DNA of 64,000 nt from Argyresthia goedartella (GCA_949825045.1 OX463829.1:2604001-2668000); one strand, 5' to 3'; numbered from the stretch's first letter, positions 19,870 to 32,009 are shown. Numbers and translations are program-made. The notes: generated by a model from the sequence alone, not told the origin.

Positions 19870-20999
19870 ACTTAACAGGCAGAAGTCAACGGCGTTAAAT
19901 TTAATGGATCAAGAATACAAATTGGAGTTAAAGAAGGTTCCATATTAGGCCTCTTTTATTCCTGGTATATTGACTGACATAGTGTTGTTTGCTGATCATA
20001 CTTCACTGGTTTTTAAAATTGAAAGACAAAAAGAAGATTTTGATGTTGTTAATGGAGTATTGTCTTTAACCTTGAATTAGTTCACAGTTAATAATTTATT
20101 GTTAAATGCTGGTAAAACCAAGTATATCAAATTCTCTCATTCAAATGTTAGGCAAGTTGAGACCAGTTTAATGTTAGACAGCAACAAATAATAGTTATAA
20201 TTGGTAAATATTACGAAGTTTCTTGGATTAACAATTGATGGCTAATTGCAGTGGGGACCCCACAAAGAGAAATCTGCGGCTTACATTGTTAGGAACATCA
20301 GACAAAACACGGATGTGGCTACATCTAGGCTAGTATATTTTAGTTACTTTCATAGTGTTATGTCCTATGGTATTTTGTTGTGGGGTAAAGCAGCGGATAT
20401 TCAAACTATTTTTATTTTACAGAAAATAGCTATTCGAGCCCTCCTTAAGCCAACTTTTTAATTAAATTGACGTACTAACTGTAGCTAGTCAATTAATTTT
20501 CGAAAATATAATGTATGTACGCAAGAACTTTACAACATTTTCCAAACTTAGCGATGCTGAAAATGTTAACCGAAGAAATAATCACAGACCAGTTGCGCCT
20601 CGGTTTAGCAATTCTTTCAAGGGTCAGTTCATTTTCTACTACAATAAGATACCTCTAGAGATCTTGAAATTGCCTTTTGAGCAATTTAAAAACCATGTTA
20701 AAGCGACTTTGTCGAAAAAAGGATGTAACAATGTTCAAGATTACTTAAATGACGGGACTGTATGGGGTTAATCTGGCTCAACACAGACCTTGCTGTTAAT
20801 ATTTTGTTATTATTTATTCCTACTTATTAATTATAATAAATAATATTGTAATAATTTTATTGGTTCAGCTCAAACAACATTTATACGCCCTTCTTCTCCC
20901 ACATTGGTCCAGCGTAGAGAAGTGGCAAAAAATGACGATTGCTAAGTATATGCAAATATCTACAGTTATAAAGACATTTGATTGATTGATTGATTGATT
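19870..20999 (+). mobile_element. 5'-truncated LINE inserted in the DIRS element
   Basis: Plus-strand RT remnants in order: GVKEGSILG, VLFADHTSLVFKI (degenerate FADD box), LNAGKTKYIKFSHSN, TKFLGLTIDG, LQWGPH, LVYFSYFHSVMSYGILLWGK, MYVRKNFTTFSKL, FKGQFIFYYNKIPLEILKLP, VQDYLNDGTVWG. The copy ends in (TGAT)n at about 20985-20999. Stops and frameshifts show it is dead. Related copies: 43905-44295 (plus) and 54590-55513 (minus). Motifs place it in the Jockey/CR1-like group. Confidence 0.85.
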
Positions 21000-21099
21000 T
21001 GTATCGGTCTTATGCAGACTGCTCTCTGATCTCATTAGCTGGTGGTTTAATGAAGATATGGCGCGTGAGTTCAGGTGACCCCGTTAAACCGCAAAGATG

Positions 21100-22061
21100 G
21101 CAAAATTCCATAAGCCCAAAATAAACTGAATTTGATTTAGTCTTATTTGTCGGGGGTCGATATTTTCAGGGCTTTGCGCCTGAAAACTTTTGCCTTCTCC
21201 TGGGAAAGCCTCTTTTCGATCTTCCACGGTACCCATTTCATACCAAGGTATTCTACGGATTTTTGAGGCGTCAGATCAGACTTTTTAAAGTTTATTGTTC
21301 TCATTACAAGATAAGTGTACTCTTTTGCTTCTGTGGACACTGAGAAGCTATTAAGCAATCGTCGAGGTAGGCAATTAGCCGCAAGGCGGGGTAATGGTTA
21401 CTTAGAGTCTGCGTGTCCCAATTTTTAACACTGGCAAAGTTCTTGGGGCTATTGCCACGCCGAAGTGTAGGTAGTTGGGGCATTTGCTATAATTTTCCCA
21501 CATAAATGACCAGAAGAAAGGGTCGATAGTCCGGGGCAACTGGTATATAACTGGTATATGAAAATCTGCGCCTGAAACATCGATTTTGATTAGCCAGTCC
21601 CGAGGTTAGAGAAATTCCAGCACTTTGTACATCTTTATTCAAATGATTTTGTTTACATAAACATATTGGTTTAAAACAGCTTCAGATTTAAATACTATGG
21701 AACGTTTGGTCGGACACCCTTTTAATTTTATAATCAGAATCATATCAATCTGGTTGCATATGAAACAAATTTTTCGTAATTAATATCTTCGGAATTCTCG
21801 ACGGGTGGACGAGAGGGGTTCTCCCTTGAAAGGAATTCGATAACCCGTTATCGTGTTCAGAACATATCGAGGAGCTTCCAACTTCCTCCAAACTCTCACC
21901 TTTTGTTGCAGTCGCCCCGCCCAAAACGTCTGCAGATAGTCAACAGTTCCTTGTATCAGGGAGTCCAGATTTGTCCCTGCCACAACCGCGTCGCCTTCGA
22001 TTGTGGTCGCTGCATTGTCCTCCACAAAACGCCTCCCCCCGCGCTCGCGGTTGCTTTGCAC
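21100..22061 (-). pseudogene. DIRS reverse transcriptase, frameshifted
   Basis: Minus-strand motifs in order: WRKLEAPRYVLNTITGYRIPF (start of DIRS RT), DWLIKIDVSGADFHIPV (motif A), FGVAIAPRTL (motif B), IAYLDDCLIAS (catalytic YLDD near 21371-21359) and VEYLGMKWVP (motif E). They fall in different frames with stops between. The WRK and GYRIPF motifs are characteristic of DIRS-type rather than BEL, Gypsy or LINE RTs. Confidence 0.78.
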
Positions 22062-22535
22062 AGGTGGCGCACGGCCTGGCTCGAGCTGGCGTAAGCGGAA
22101 AAGTCATGTTGCGGGAGATCTCTTTGCTTAAGGAACTCTTCCGCGACGCGCCTTGCGCAGGCGGTCCCATATTCACGAAAATTTTACCGATTCCTCCTAG
22201 CTTGTTTAGAAAGTCTGAAAACTAAGCCTCGTTAAATAGATTATCCACCGAGGATGGAATTTCAAGAAAAGTTTATTTTGACGTTGGCGTTCGCGAACGA
22301 AATTCAGAATTGTGTTGCGACGCTGCTGGACGAGTTCCGGACTTTTTCCGCAGACCATTTGCAACAGGTCAGAATGAACCTTATCGTAGTCTTCCACGGA
22401 AAATATCTCGTTTATTTTGTCACAAACCCTACTCGCTGTAGTGGGATTCTCGCCACCTCTCTCGGCAAGCCAATAAATGAACATCGAAAACCCTTTTTTA
22501 GCACCTCGTTCTCCATAATCAGGCGTGTGTATCAC
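21900..22535 (-). pseudogene. DIRS Gag-like frame
   Basis: The 109-codon minus frame (PDYGERGAKKGFSMFIYWLA, ASRVCDKINEIFSVEDYDKV, NTILNFVRERQRQNKLF) continues after a frame change into NMGPPAQGASRKS and overlaps the start of RT. Position upstream of and overlapping RT is typical of DIRS gag. Sequence identity to a Gag family is my inference only. Confidence 0.45.
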
Positions 22536-22639
22536 CGCGTGATACAGCCGCGATTCATATTTGTTACTCTGAACACTTCAACTATAATGATTACAGATAT
22601 TCTAAATAACTTGTATAAATATCGTAAAATTTTGAAAGT

Positions 22640-22890
22640 AATCCAATACGCTAATTGCGCGCCACATGGCACTAGTTTGGCTTCACTCCATTTCAGAAAC
22701 TTTACGCGAGCACTGTCGCCGTGGTTCAAAGACATCTATTTTAGGAGTTCCTCATAACCATTTTCAGATGTTGACCGGTTAAACAGGAAGCTAGGCTTTG
22801 GGGCTATATTCCTCGCACTAGAAAGAAAGTCAAGTATGCTACTCAATATTATAGGTTCAAAGCAGGGTAACGTAATAGTACATTGCCGAT
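22640..22890 (-). repeat. DIRS left terminal repeat
   Basis: Shares ordered blocks, inverted, with 10440-10498 plus 17079-17310. The part near 22800-22865 (TCGCACTAGAAAGAAAGTC) corresponds to the BEL target and is uninterrupted here, giving an internal pre-insertion reference. Confidence 0.65.
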
Positions 22891-23327
22891 GAGTTCGCAG
22901 AGGCTTATATTTACGAACCGAGAAGTTTACGGCACGAGCCGATGGCGAGGTTCGTAGCGAGGTTCATAAAAAGCCTCTTAGAACTAGTTAGGAACATAAT
23001 TTTTATGCCTGAGAACCCAAAATCAAGCGCCGAAGGTGCTATTTTTAGCCCAGAAGTCGGAAAAGAGTATTTAATAACTCCAGCACGGCGTTTCATCCAA
23101 CATTGCTGGAGCGTTGTAATATTCCAAATTCAGAAAACGCTTCAGCAATGGATTTTGTTTGTCGGTAAATTCGATACTTCGCGTGTTCTTTTTTCGAACA
23201 ATAATGACAATATTTCCATGCATATTTGAGAAAAGTATAATATATTTTCTCTCTTGAACTGCGGCGTAAGGTATTTGTATAAATATTGTACTTGAAGTTT
23301 TTACATAATTTTATAAATACTACATAA
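22891..23327. other. unassigned; one 95-codon plus frame
   Basis: A plus frame at 22942-23229 (MARFVARFIKSLLELVRNII...) has no family I recognise. No array or terminal repeat noted. Confidence 0.3.
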
Positions 23328-23440
23328 TTAGCTCCGTGGTCTTATGGGTTTCACGCTTTCTTCTCAAACAGAAGATGCCGGTTCGAAACCTGACCATATC
23401 TTAAGATAAATTAATTATCAATGAGATAATTAATTTATCT
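23328..23440 (+). repeat. SINE family S3, 5' part
   Basis: Head GCTCCGTGGTCTTATGGGTT and B-box-like GGTTCGAAACC, then an AT-rich palindrome (TTAATTATCAATGAGATAATTAA). The body signature AACATCGTGAGG is absent, so the copy is truncated. Confidence 0.65.
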
Positions 23441-23452
23441 TAATTACACTAT

Positions 23453-23645
23453 CGGATTTTCAGTGTGTCGGATGACACGCAGTGGGTTCCGGCTACTATC
23501 GCTATACGTGATAGTGGTCGTAAAACCCCTCCATCACCCCGCACTAAGCCAGCGAGGTGGAGAATGGCTTAATCTTACCCATATCCAGGTAAAGGCCTGA
23601 GCCCCTCGGTGAAGACATCAATGTGCTACATTTATCATGCATAAA
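23453..23645 (+). repeat. SINE-like family S4, 3' part
   Basis: GTCGGATGACACG, CTACTATCGCTA, AGTGGTCGTAAA, CCCTCCATCACCCCGCACTAA, GGTAAAGGCCTGAGCCC, GACATCAATGTGCTACAT match 52079-52320 in order. Confidence 0.75.
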
Positions 23646-24621
23646 ACTACAGATTGCCAATTGCGGAGAATTATAGTCATCGATATGAACAACTTTCCCC
23701 AAGAAACATATGGTCGCAAATAAAATAATAATATCGTCCCTCAGTTCATTGACCCGTTCAGCTGATTACAAATTACTATGGGAGACCCAATTTTTTTTTC
23801 GTTTTGCTTTCATGCGTTTCTTGGGGAAATTTGTTCATAATAATGGGTACCTGCCTACTATCATTCCCTAAAATATGGTCAGCGATACTTATTCTTCTTC
23901 TTTGCCTGGCCCTTTCCCATTTTATTTGGGGAGTGGCAGTAAGATAAGCGTTATAAAATTATATCCCGGGCTATAACTATATACCGTAACATAATTATCT
24001 TACTAGATATACAGCTATAACCCATAAATAGTTCAGTGATATAATTATAATACCAAACTCATTTAGTGTAATGATTGTCGCACCTAAGTGCGGGGTGCAG
24101 GGATACAAAATTTACATCGCAACATCTCGATCAAAAATACCTGGGTGATGTCTAAGAAAAACGTAATGAAATTCATAAAATTGGCACTTGAGTTAGATTG
24201 GCTACCCAGAAATGCTTTACAGCTATCAAATTTTTAATGAATGATCCAATTGATCTGTTGGTAAACAGAAGAGTTGACGCTGATAGGAATATATCAGAAG
24301 TTATCAGCTTTTGGAGGTCAAGTTTATTTTAAATGTTCCTGTAATACATCAAGGTACGGTGTTCTACTAGAAGAAGCGTTGTAAGAAGAGTTCGAGGCTG
24401 TGCCATTCTAGATTGTCATGATTGCCCGAACATAACTACAGAGAGACTTGCATTACAAAATAAATATGTCATTTGATTAGGTAGTTAATACTTTTAACAC
24501 GTTAAATGCTATGTAGGTCACCGGTGACCTCACCCAGACTAAAAAACTATAAGAAAAAAACTTTTTCGAAAATTGGCGTTAAAAGTGTTAAGGAATCCGT
24601 AGGTACCTCAAAAGGTAAAAA
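23646..24621. other. no recognisable feature
   Basis: No gene recognised. Degenerate frames at 24190-24460 do not match a family I know. Confidence 0.35.
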
Positions 24622-25034
24622 AACCGGTCAAGTGCGAGTCTAAATCGCGCACGAAGGGTTCCGTACCACCGTTCAATGGAAGCGATGGTGTGGAGTGAAT
24701 AGTTTGGATTTTACACAGCAAAATATTATTTACAATGTTATTGGTGCGGTTACTTTCACACTCCATGTACGTTACCAGGTGCATCCATAAGTTTGTATGT
24801 GGTATTGAAAGAATTGTTGTATGGGAGCCCCCTTAAATATTTCTTTTATCCTGTTTTTTAGTATTTGCTGTTATAGCGGCAACATAAATACATAATCTGT
24901 GAAAATTTCAACTCTCTAGCTAGCTAGGTTCTTGAGATACAGCCTGGTGACAGACGGACGGACGGACGGACGGACAGCGGAGTCTTAGTAATAGGGTCCC
25001 GTTTGGAACCCTTCGGGTACAGAACCCTAAAAAA
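24622..25034 (+). repeat. GGAC-rich repeat family G, full copy
   Basis: Starts AACCGGTCAAGTGCGAGTC and ends GGGTACAGAACCCTAAAAA. Subterminal 13-bp inverted words (AGGGTTCCGTACC near the start, GGTACxGAACCCT at the end) and a (GGAC)n tract near 24955 are family hallmarks. No coding frame is conserved among copies. Other copies: 35721, 36987 (variant), 39030, 41505, 45372, 47103, 53325 (fragment) and 60059. Confidence 0.85.
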
Positions 25035-25419
25035 GGAACCCTTAAAAGTTCACTCGCGTGTAAGTCTGTCACATGCACTTTTCTCAGGAATTATAGTCTT
25101 GAAATCTTCAACATATATGGATAACCGTAAAATAATTCAAGTCTTAAATGAAAAAATCTAATGTAAAAAAATATCTGAAGTTATCAAAACAATATTTTTT
25201 TTTGTTTTATTTGGAGTTAAGTTTTGAGAACTTCAGAAGTAATAATAAAAAAATAAAAAAACGATTGACATAGGTGTCGACGTGGCACTAGGTTTTCTTA
25301 GCGCACACCGCTGTTATTCACAAAAGCATTGCTGTGAATACAGCCACGCAGATTATTATTTATACGTATTATGTAGGTTATGTAGGAACAACTACGGGAT
25401 TGCCGGTCGAAGGGAAGGG

Positions 25420-26999
25420 AGGTAGTCCACGAATAGCACCTGTCTGAACAGCACCCACGCAAATAGCACCTAGCCTATTCCACGAATAGCACCTACGACT
25501 TAGCAGCCTACTGAGATGTATACAGGACGTTATTAAATGAAAGATATTAATAAAAATCATTAGAACGTTTATTAATTACACATACTTAACTTACGTAGGT
25601 ACACATGAAATCTGTCTAGGCGATATTTAAAAATGAAAAATAATAAAGATCACTATGGCAATAATTATTAATCTTACCAAATAGTATTCTTCTTTTCTAT
25701 ATTCAGTCTTCAAATATATCTTTTATTGCAAAATCTGCCTTAATTAAATCTTGCCTAATAATAACACTTTCTTATTTTTAATATATCACATCATAATCAG
25801 TCTCCACATTCATTGAAAAATCAGCCTTAGAGCCTGCGTAGGCGAAGGACAATGGCGGACAAAATGTCCGCCCTTATTATTACTCTCATTGTGTGTGCTC
25901 TTAATATTTCTCTCACCAGGTTGCACTTTGTCTTCTTATACCGCCAGGCGTGACATGAGGTATTGCGCGGACAAAGTGCAACCTAATGTCCGCTACTGTC
26001 CGTGGTTTGCGCAGGTGCTATATATTCTAATTAAAATTAAAAATTAAATGAAATAAAAATTAAAACAAATAACCCTTAAAATCGCAGCTTTTCAATGCAG
26101 TGACCAAGGGAAATAAAGCCATGTTTATATTCATTGGTTCTTTTTTTTTGGTCAATATTTTGGATTTAGAAGTTTCCATTTTTTCGCGAATTTCAGCGTA
26201 ATTCTTCCAATTTTCCTGTAGGACTCATAAAACAATAGCTATGTTCTTATTATTTTTATTAATTGCTTTATTTAATAATGACAGAATAATGAGTCTCAGT
26301 AAAATTGTTAGTCTTATGAACCTGGCCATAACAGCATCATTTGTCCGACCATAATTTGTGGTCAATCCACTGTGTGACACAGTCGTTACATTTTTATATT
26401 TTTTCATCTTGAGGACTCCCAGTCATAATGTAAAGCCAAGCATCATCCAAATCATCCGGTGGAAAATAAGGGAGTACAGTACATAACGCAACGTGCTTTC
26501 TATATTAGTTATTATTAAATCAGAATATTATTCGGTAAGATGAATAATTATTGTCGTAGTGATTTTTATTATTTTTCATTTTTAAATGTCGCCTAGACAG
26601 ACTTCATATGTTCAATAGTTCATTAATTCATAACTCGTAAACTTAGTATAAAAAAATAATTATAGTGTTAAATTAATTATGATAAAAAAGTACATTAAAA
26701 TAGTAGGTAAGTAAGTACCTACACAATCTTAAAATATGTGGCTATGTACGTAAGCATTACACATACTTACGTACATAATAATAAACATTCTTATGATTTT
26801 TACCGATATCTTTAATTTAATAACGTCCTGTATACATCCCACCATCCCAGTAGGCTGCTAAGTCGTAGGTGCTATTCGTGGACAAAAATGTAAAAATAAA
26901 TCGTAGTCCACGAATAGCACCTGGGTGCTATTCGTGGACTAGGCTAGGTGCTATTCGCGTAGGTGCTATTCAGACAGGTGCTATTCGTGGATTACCTCA
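25420..26999. mobile_element. foldback element with GAATAGCACC arrays
   Basis: Long imperfect terminal inverted repeats: 25420-25700 pairs with about 26530-26999. Outer arms carry repeated (T)CCACGAATAGCACC on the left and GGTGCTATTCGTGGA on the right (six copies at 26868-26990, in both orientations). Inner arms pair ACGTCCTGTATACATC, GTCTAGGCGAC and AGTGATTTTTATTATTT-like blocks. The centre has a second palindrome (GGTTGCACTTTGTC at 25919 and GACAAAGTGCAACC at 25970). No transposase frame is seen, so it is probably non-autonomous. Confidence 0.75.
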
Positions 27000-27294
27000 G
27001 GGAAGGAGATATGGTAAGTACTACTTCATTAATTAATAAAATACGAATCAGCGAGGTCGTCGGCTTGTTAGAAAAAAAGGAACTGGAGATCACTTTACGA
27101 AATCGATTTGACAGCTCAATCCCACTACACGATGTTGCCATCCGCCACAGACGAGGAGAACGAAAGTGAAACCAAACAGGAAGTTGAAGTGACCATATAT
27201 TATAAAATTAGTTTAAGATACCAACATAACAAGTTGACGAGGAATGGAATAAATTGTGTATCGCTGAGGCGTTATTTCACGCTTGAAAATAATA
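27000..27294. other. no recognisable feature
   Basis: Two short plus frames without family resemblance; ends in an AATAATAAT run next to the S1 SINE. Confidence 0.35.
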
Positions 27295-27533
27295 ATAATA
27301 CCGTGGACACTATTAACACACATTGATCTAGCCCCAAACTAGAATTCCCTGTATCTTGGGTACTGGACAACGATACATGTACTTATATAGATAAATATTA
27401 TACTTAGATAGATAAACAACCATGACTAGGATACAAACATCCGTTCTCATCAAATAAATATTTGCCCCCATCGGGACTCGAACCCGGGACCCTTGGCTTC
27501 GTATCACTGCCGACTCGGCTATTTGGGTCGTCA
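27295..27533 (-). repeat. tRNA-derived SINE family S1
   Basis: Minus head CGACCCAAATAGCCGAGTCGG, B box GGTTCGAGTCC, TAGATAGATAAAC body, tail GGGAATTCTAGTTTGGGGC, ending in ATTATTATT. Confidence 0.85.
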
Positions 27534-28681
27534 TTAAGCGAAACACACATCCTCAACCAGGAGAATTTTACGAAGAAGTAAACTGAAAGAGGAAAATTCC
27601 AGCTCGTCCTCGAGCTGAGTACTCTACAACAACAACAATAAAATCAGGTGAATCCCTTGACTAAGGTACAGCTGAACACTTGACAAGGACTCACGGCCCA
27701 GAATCACACGTCCTGCAGTACCTTGGCATCAATTGAGTCCCTGTTGCATCCGCTCAAATAAAGACCTTAATGCTAAAGAAATAATCATGCTCTTGTTACT
27801 GGTACTCGTTTCATTCATATTTTATTAGCCTCACTCCCCATATAATTACTGTTCCTTATATTAATAGTACACTAGTGAATCTTACAATAGCACTTATAGC
27901 ATAGTTTATTTAAGTATTTAAGTACTTTGTTTCCCAATTGTATATTGTGTTTACTTTTAAGTAGCTTGTGTACCTAGAATTGTTTTATTTAGCATATACC
28001 TATATGTATCTAATTGTTTATCTCGTGCACAAACTAAACATAAATATAAATAAAATAAAAAACTAAACATAAATAAAATAAAAAATAAAATAACCAAATT
28101 GGGCCCTATCTATCGGTCTTAAAAATCCCCCTGAGCCGAGCGTGCAAGCGAGAGCGCGGTACAAGCGATAGAGAGGCATGATCAGCCTAAGCGTTTCTTA
28201 TGACGTTAAATTATCGTCTGTAAACCGACTTTACAGACAACCAATATTTTTTTTTTTTTCTGGTGGAATAAATGAATCAATCACGGTAAATCACATAACC
28301 CTCCCTTTGGCTTCTCTTTATGCGGTAAAAAATATCAAAACTAATTACCCCGCCCACCGAAACTCCTGCCCAACGTATCTATCTTTTCCGCAACGATAAT
28401 TTTACTACAATATTTTATGACAAGATCGGAATTTATCGCAGCCCTAAAAGTTTTATGTCCCTTTCCCTTCTATCAAGAAGAAAGGGATGTAAAATCGGCC
28501 GGGCGGTAACGAACTATTGGGATTGAGGTTTTTTTTATAACTATAAGTGGAATGGCCTAGGTTTATTTCACACATTGAGGGTGTTAGTATTGAGCGGGTT
28601 CAGGAGTTACCACAACCTTTATATCAATTCAGATTAGGTTCAAAACAAGGACATCACCATGGCAACCATTTCCATTCCAAT
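27534..28681. other. no gene; AT-rich
   Basis: Contains AAATAAAATAAA-type runs at 28040-28095 and a poly-T near 28250. Nothing else recognised. Confidence 0.4.
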
Positions 28682-28780
28682 ACGCCATAATGGGCTTTAT
28701 TTACTTAACTCCAAGACTTGTTTTAAGACGGTCAGCTTATTTTGCGGATCTGTGTAGGTTCATAAACTGAATCGGCATTA
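28682..28780 (+). repeat. dispersed direct repeat, copy 1 (partner 30640-30705)
   Basis: CGCCATAATGGGCTTTATTT, CCAAGACTTGTTTTAAGACG and TAAACTGAATCGGCAT recur in order at 30640-30705, where an internal piece is missing. Confidence 0.7.
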
Positions 28781-28781
28781 G

Positions 28782-29984
28782 TCTTAGTGGTAATAAAATT
28801 GGACAAATGATGGGAGTGTGTGTGTGTGTGTGTGTGTATATTAGGTTTACAGCACGGACAATGTATAAAAGCATGATAGCAGTATATAGCAGTTTTTTTA
28901 ATTAATGTTAGGGGCCATCTCATTCCGAAACTTCTGGAAAAATGCCTGTTTATGGGTCAAGTCTCTCGTTTGAACTCCAGGAAATTCTTTTTCCAAAAGA
29001 AATTTGTAATTCTTGTAGATCCTCCGTATAATTTATCTTTTTGTGGTGAGAAGTGTAGCGATTTCTCTCGTTGGTGCCTTTTGCATTATCTCTTCCTCGG
29101 CTAATTTTAGTGACAGTGATATTTTATCATCAGCATTTTTCTCTAGCAATGCCGAAAATTAATTCATCGTTTTTTATATACCTAACGTTAATAAATGTTA
29201 TAAATTTACGTTATTCACATGTCTGCCGACTGACTTTTAAGCTCATAGCTATGGCGTTGGGCTCGCCCTCTGTCAAGCAAAATGGAACTGGCTAAACGTG
29301 GTCACACCTGTGCTTTGCCACCCCACATGGGAAACAACGTAACGCCCTGTTTATTTGTTTTGTATTATTAACGATCACGTCGAAAGTATCAAATTTATGA
29401 GTAAATAGTTTTGGCGGCACATTCAAACACAACATGTCAGGCTACGGAAGCTCCATCATCTGTTTGGCCCAAACATTAATTATTCTGTAATGCGACCTCA
29501 TCATTAATTAATTTCTCCAACCATGCACTTATATCACTAGCAAACAACTCTCTCCTCTATTCATTATAGAGCAGAAATCATTTGTGTTACGAAGTAGGGT
29601 AAACGCTACAGAGTTGCAGGACTCAGATCTATTTGGCCTGCGGTCAGGTGTTACGTCCGATGGCGTTGATGGTTTACCGCAGAATGCAGTGGGGTATTGT
29701 CATTAAAATTATCTGCGTCATTACGTTATGTGGTTATGATGTTTGAATGTCTGGCGGGGACATTGGACTCAGGGGAAAAATCATTTCCGGCGGAATAAAA
29801 GGTCAGTATGAGAAATAGGAATGTTGTAATACCAGTAGAGTTAAAAGTTTTCAAGGAATCTTGCAGGCGCACGGAAATTTGTAAGGCGGCTTTTTAATTG
29901 ACATGTTTCCTGTCAGATTTAAGGAAACTTATGAAGTGACTGACCCACTATAGTTAAATTGAAATTTTTGACATCATATTAAAA
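28782..29984. other. no gene; (TG)n at 28815-28838
   Basis: A 24-bp TG dinucleotide run. The remainder shows no domain or repeat that I recognise. Confidence 0.4.
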
Positions 29985-30510
29985 CTAAAATGTAGAAGCT
30001 TTCATAGGAAAATGCTTTATAACAATGGTACTATTACATGTTTTGTAACTCTGCCAGATTAATCTAAGGCTTACACTGGTCATATGAAACTATATTAAGA
30101 AATTCAGCGTAGAATATAATAATCAATATAAACAATACAAGCAAATCATAAAACATAAAAACACTTGGTGGAGTCCAAAACAATGACTCCATACAGTATT
30201 ATCAGTAGCGGTTTGTATTTAAAACTATGAAGCTATTCTAGGAAAATGCTTCAGGCTGCTATTAACTTTATTACACATTTTGTAACTCTGCCAGTAGACA
30301 ATTTCAAATAAATCTAGATTAATATATTTTAATTGATTATTATATTCTACGGTGAATTTCTTAATAATTGTATCATGTATGACTATTCATATGTAAAAAC
30401 CACGTAAGAACCCTAGATTTATTTGAAATGTCTACTGGCACAGTTATAAAACCTGTAATATGTACCAGTGTAATTAAGCATTTTGCTATGAAAGATTCAC
30501 CATTTTAGTT
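29985..30510. repeat. nested foldback repeat
   Basis: GAAGCTxTxxTAGGAAAATGCTT occurs directly at 29995 and 30228. The block CATTTTGTAACTCTGCCAGT followed by AGACAATTTCAAATAAATC (30273-30316) is inverted at 30410-30465. TATTATATTCTACG near 30340 pairs with CGTAGAATATAATAATC at 30110. These relations form at least two overlapping stem-loops. Non-coding. Confidence 0.65.
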
Positions 30511-30821
30511 TTCTTTGTCGAAAAAACATGCGCGTTTTCAAATTTATGTAGGTATGTATATGTTCCTATTCTTTACTATTTACATTATTAGATTACAAAT
30601 AAATGTTGAAATACAGTTCATTGTACAATTATGTCTTTACGCCATAATGGGCTTTATTTACCTGAAACCAAGACTTGTTTTGAGACGTTCCTAAACTGAA
30701 TCGGCATAAACCGTTGTAGTATCTCTGATCTGGCATTTACAATACAAGTAGTCAGACAGAACAGAAGCTGACAAACTGTAACAAAATTTACCAATCAGCG
30801 AACATTCAACTCATCTCATGA

Positions 30822-31031
30822 TGACGACCCGAATGGCCAAGTCGGCAGTGACCCTGCCTACGAAGCCAAGGGTCCCGGGTTCGAGTCCCGATGGGGGCAC
30901 ATATTTGTTAGATGAAAACGGATGTTTGTACCCTAGACATGGTTGTTTATCTATCTAAGTATAATATTTATCTACCTAAAATAGTAAAAGTACCCAAGAT
31001 ACAGGGAATCCTAGTTTGGGGCTAGATCAAT
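30822..31031 (+). repeat. tRNA-derived SINE family S1
   Basis: Starts GACGACCCGAATGGCCAAGTC, with A-box-like TGGCCAAGTCGG and a perfect B box GGTTCGAGTCC, then ATGAAAACGGATGTTTGTAC and the tail GGAATCCTAGTTTGGGGCTA. Confidence 0.88.
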
Positions 31032-32009
31032 TAGATATAAACCGAACAGTCCCAATGTCGTATTTTATTCGGTCGGGTTAAACAGCCATTTTTAATCGTT
31101 CGTACTACAATGTCATAGTGTTCATATATATATATATATATATATATGGATATTTTTTTATTTTACACTTACGATACAAACAAACGAACCTAAAACACAG
31201 CACATAAAATAAAAAAATATCCAGTTGATTTGATCATAAAATAATAAAGATACCTTAGTCGTATTCGGAAAGAGAAAAAATAGTAAATTGTACAACAAGG
31301 GCATAAAACACGCCATTTCACCCGAGTCGTAGATATCCACCCGAGCCGCAGGTAAGGGTGGATAGTTACGTCGAGGGTAAAATGGGGTTTATGACTGAGT
31401 TATACACCCTGCTTTTCACTTCGATCGCGAGAAAATGTAACAGTGATAATGTTAAAAATACCTTCTGAGAATATATTGCCTTGTTTACCGCTTCTCCAGA
31501 GCATGAAATTTTCATACGTTTTTACATAAATTTGCCTTGATTTAGGCGGCAATGTCTGTTCAAAACTCCTTTTGCTTTTGTTTCCATTAGTGTGTTAGGC
31601 GTAAGCATTATTTTCTCTTCACTTGATGATCAACTTTCGTAAAACAACAAGTTTTGCAAAGAAAACAACTAACTAAATAAAAGTCAAAACAAGTCTCTTT
31701 CCCGCCACTGTATTTCTTATTTTTGTTTTTTTAATTTTCTGCCTGTCATTTTTAGCTAAGGTCGTACGCGATACTGCCCGAGTCATGCTTGGAGTTTTTA
31801 ATGTTTTTGTTAATTATACTTGTTTTATTAGTTTTTAGTTTCTTTTTTTTACTATGCAACATAGAATGCAAATAAATTAAAGTAAATGTAATAAAATAAC
31901 AAATGTGTATAATGCAGTCACCTCGTCTGTCAGGCTGAATGGCTCAATTTGCTTAGTCTAAAATAGTCTAGGTTATTAATCTGTGGTCTAGATGACAACA
32001 ACGCTTTTT
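31032..32009. other. no gene; (TA)n at 31124-31146
   Basis: A short TA microsatellite and AT-rich DNA; nothing else recognised. Confidence 0.4.

Larger units (their letters stand above)
17079..22890 (-). mobile_element. DIRS-like tyrosine-recombinase retroelement, degraded
   Basis: On the minus strand the order is terminal repeat (22890-22640), Gag-like (22535-21900), RT (22061-21100), RNase H (19700-19262), tyrosine recombinase (18970-18190), palindromic region (18008-17312) and an inverted copy of the terminal repeat (17310-17079, continuing at 10498-10440 beyond the BEL). Inverted termini plus a recombinase instead of an integrase are the hallmarks of DIRS1-like elements. The coding parts carry stops and frameshifts. 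A LINE lies between RT and RNase H. Class assignment rests on motif reading. The claim that the repeats at 22640-22890 and 17079-17310 are its termini is inference. Confidence 0.7.
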
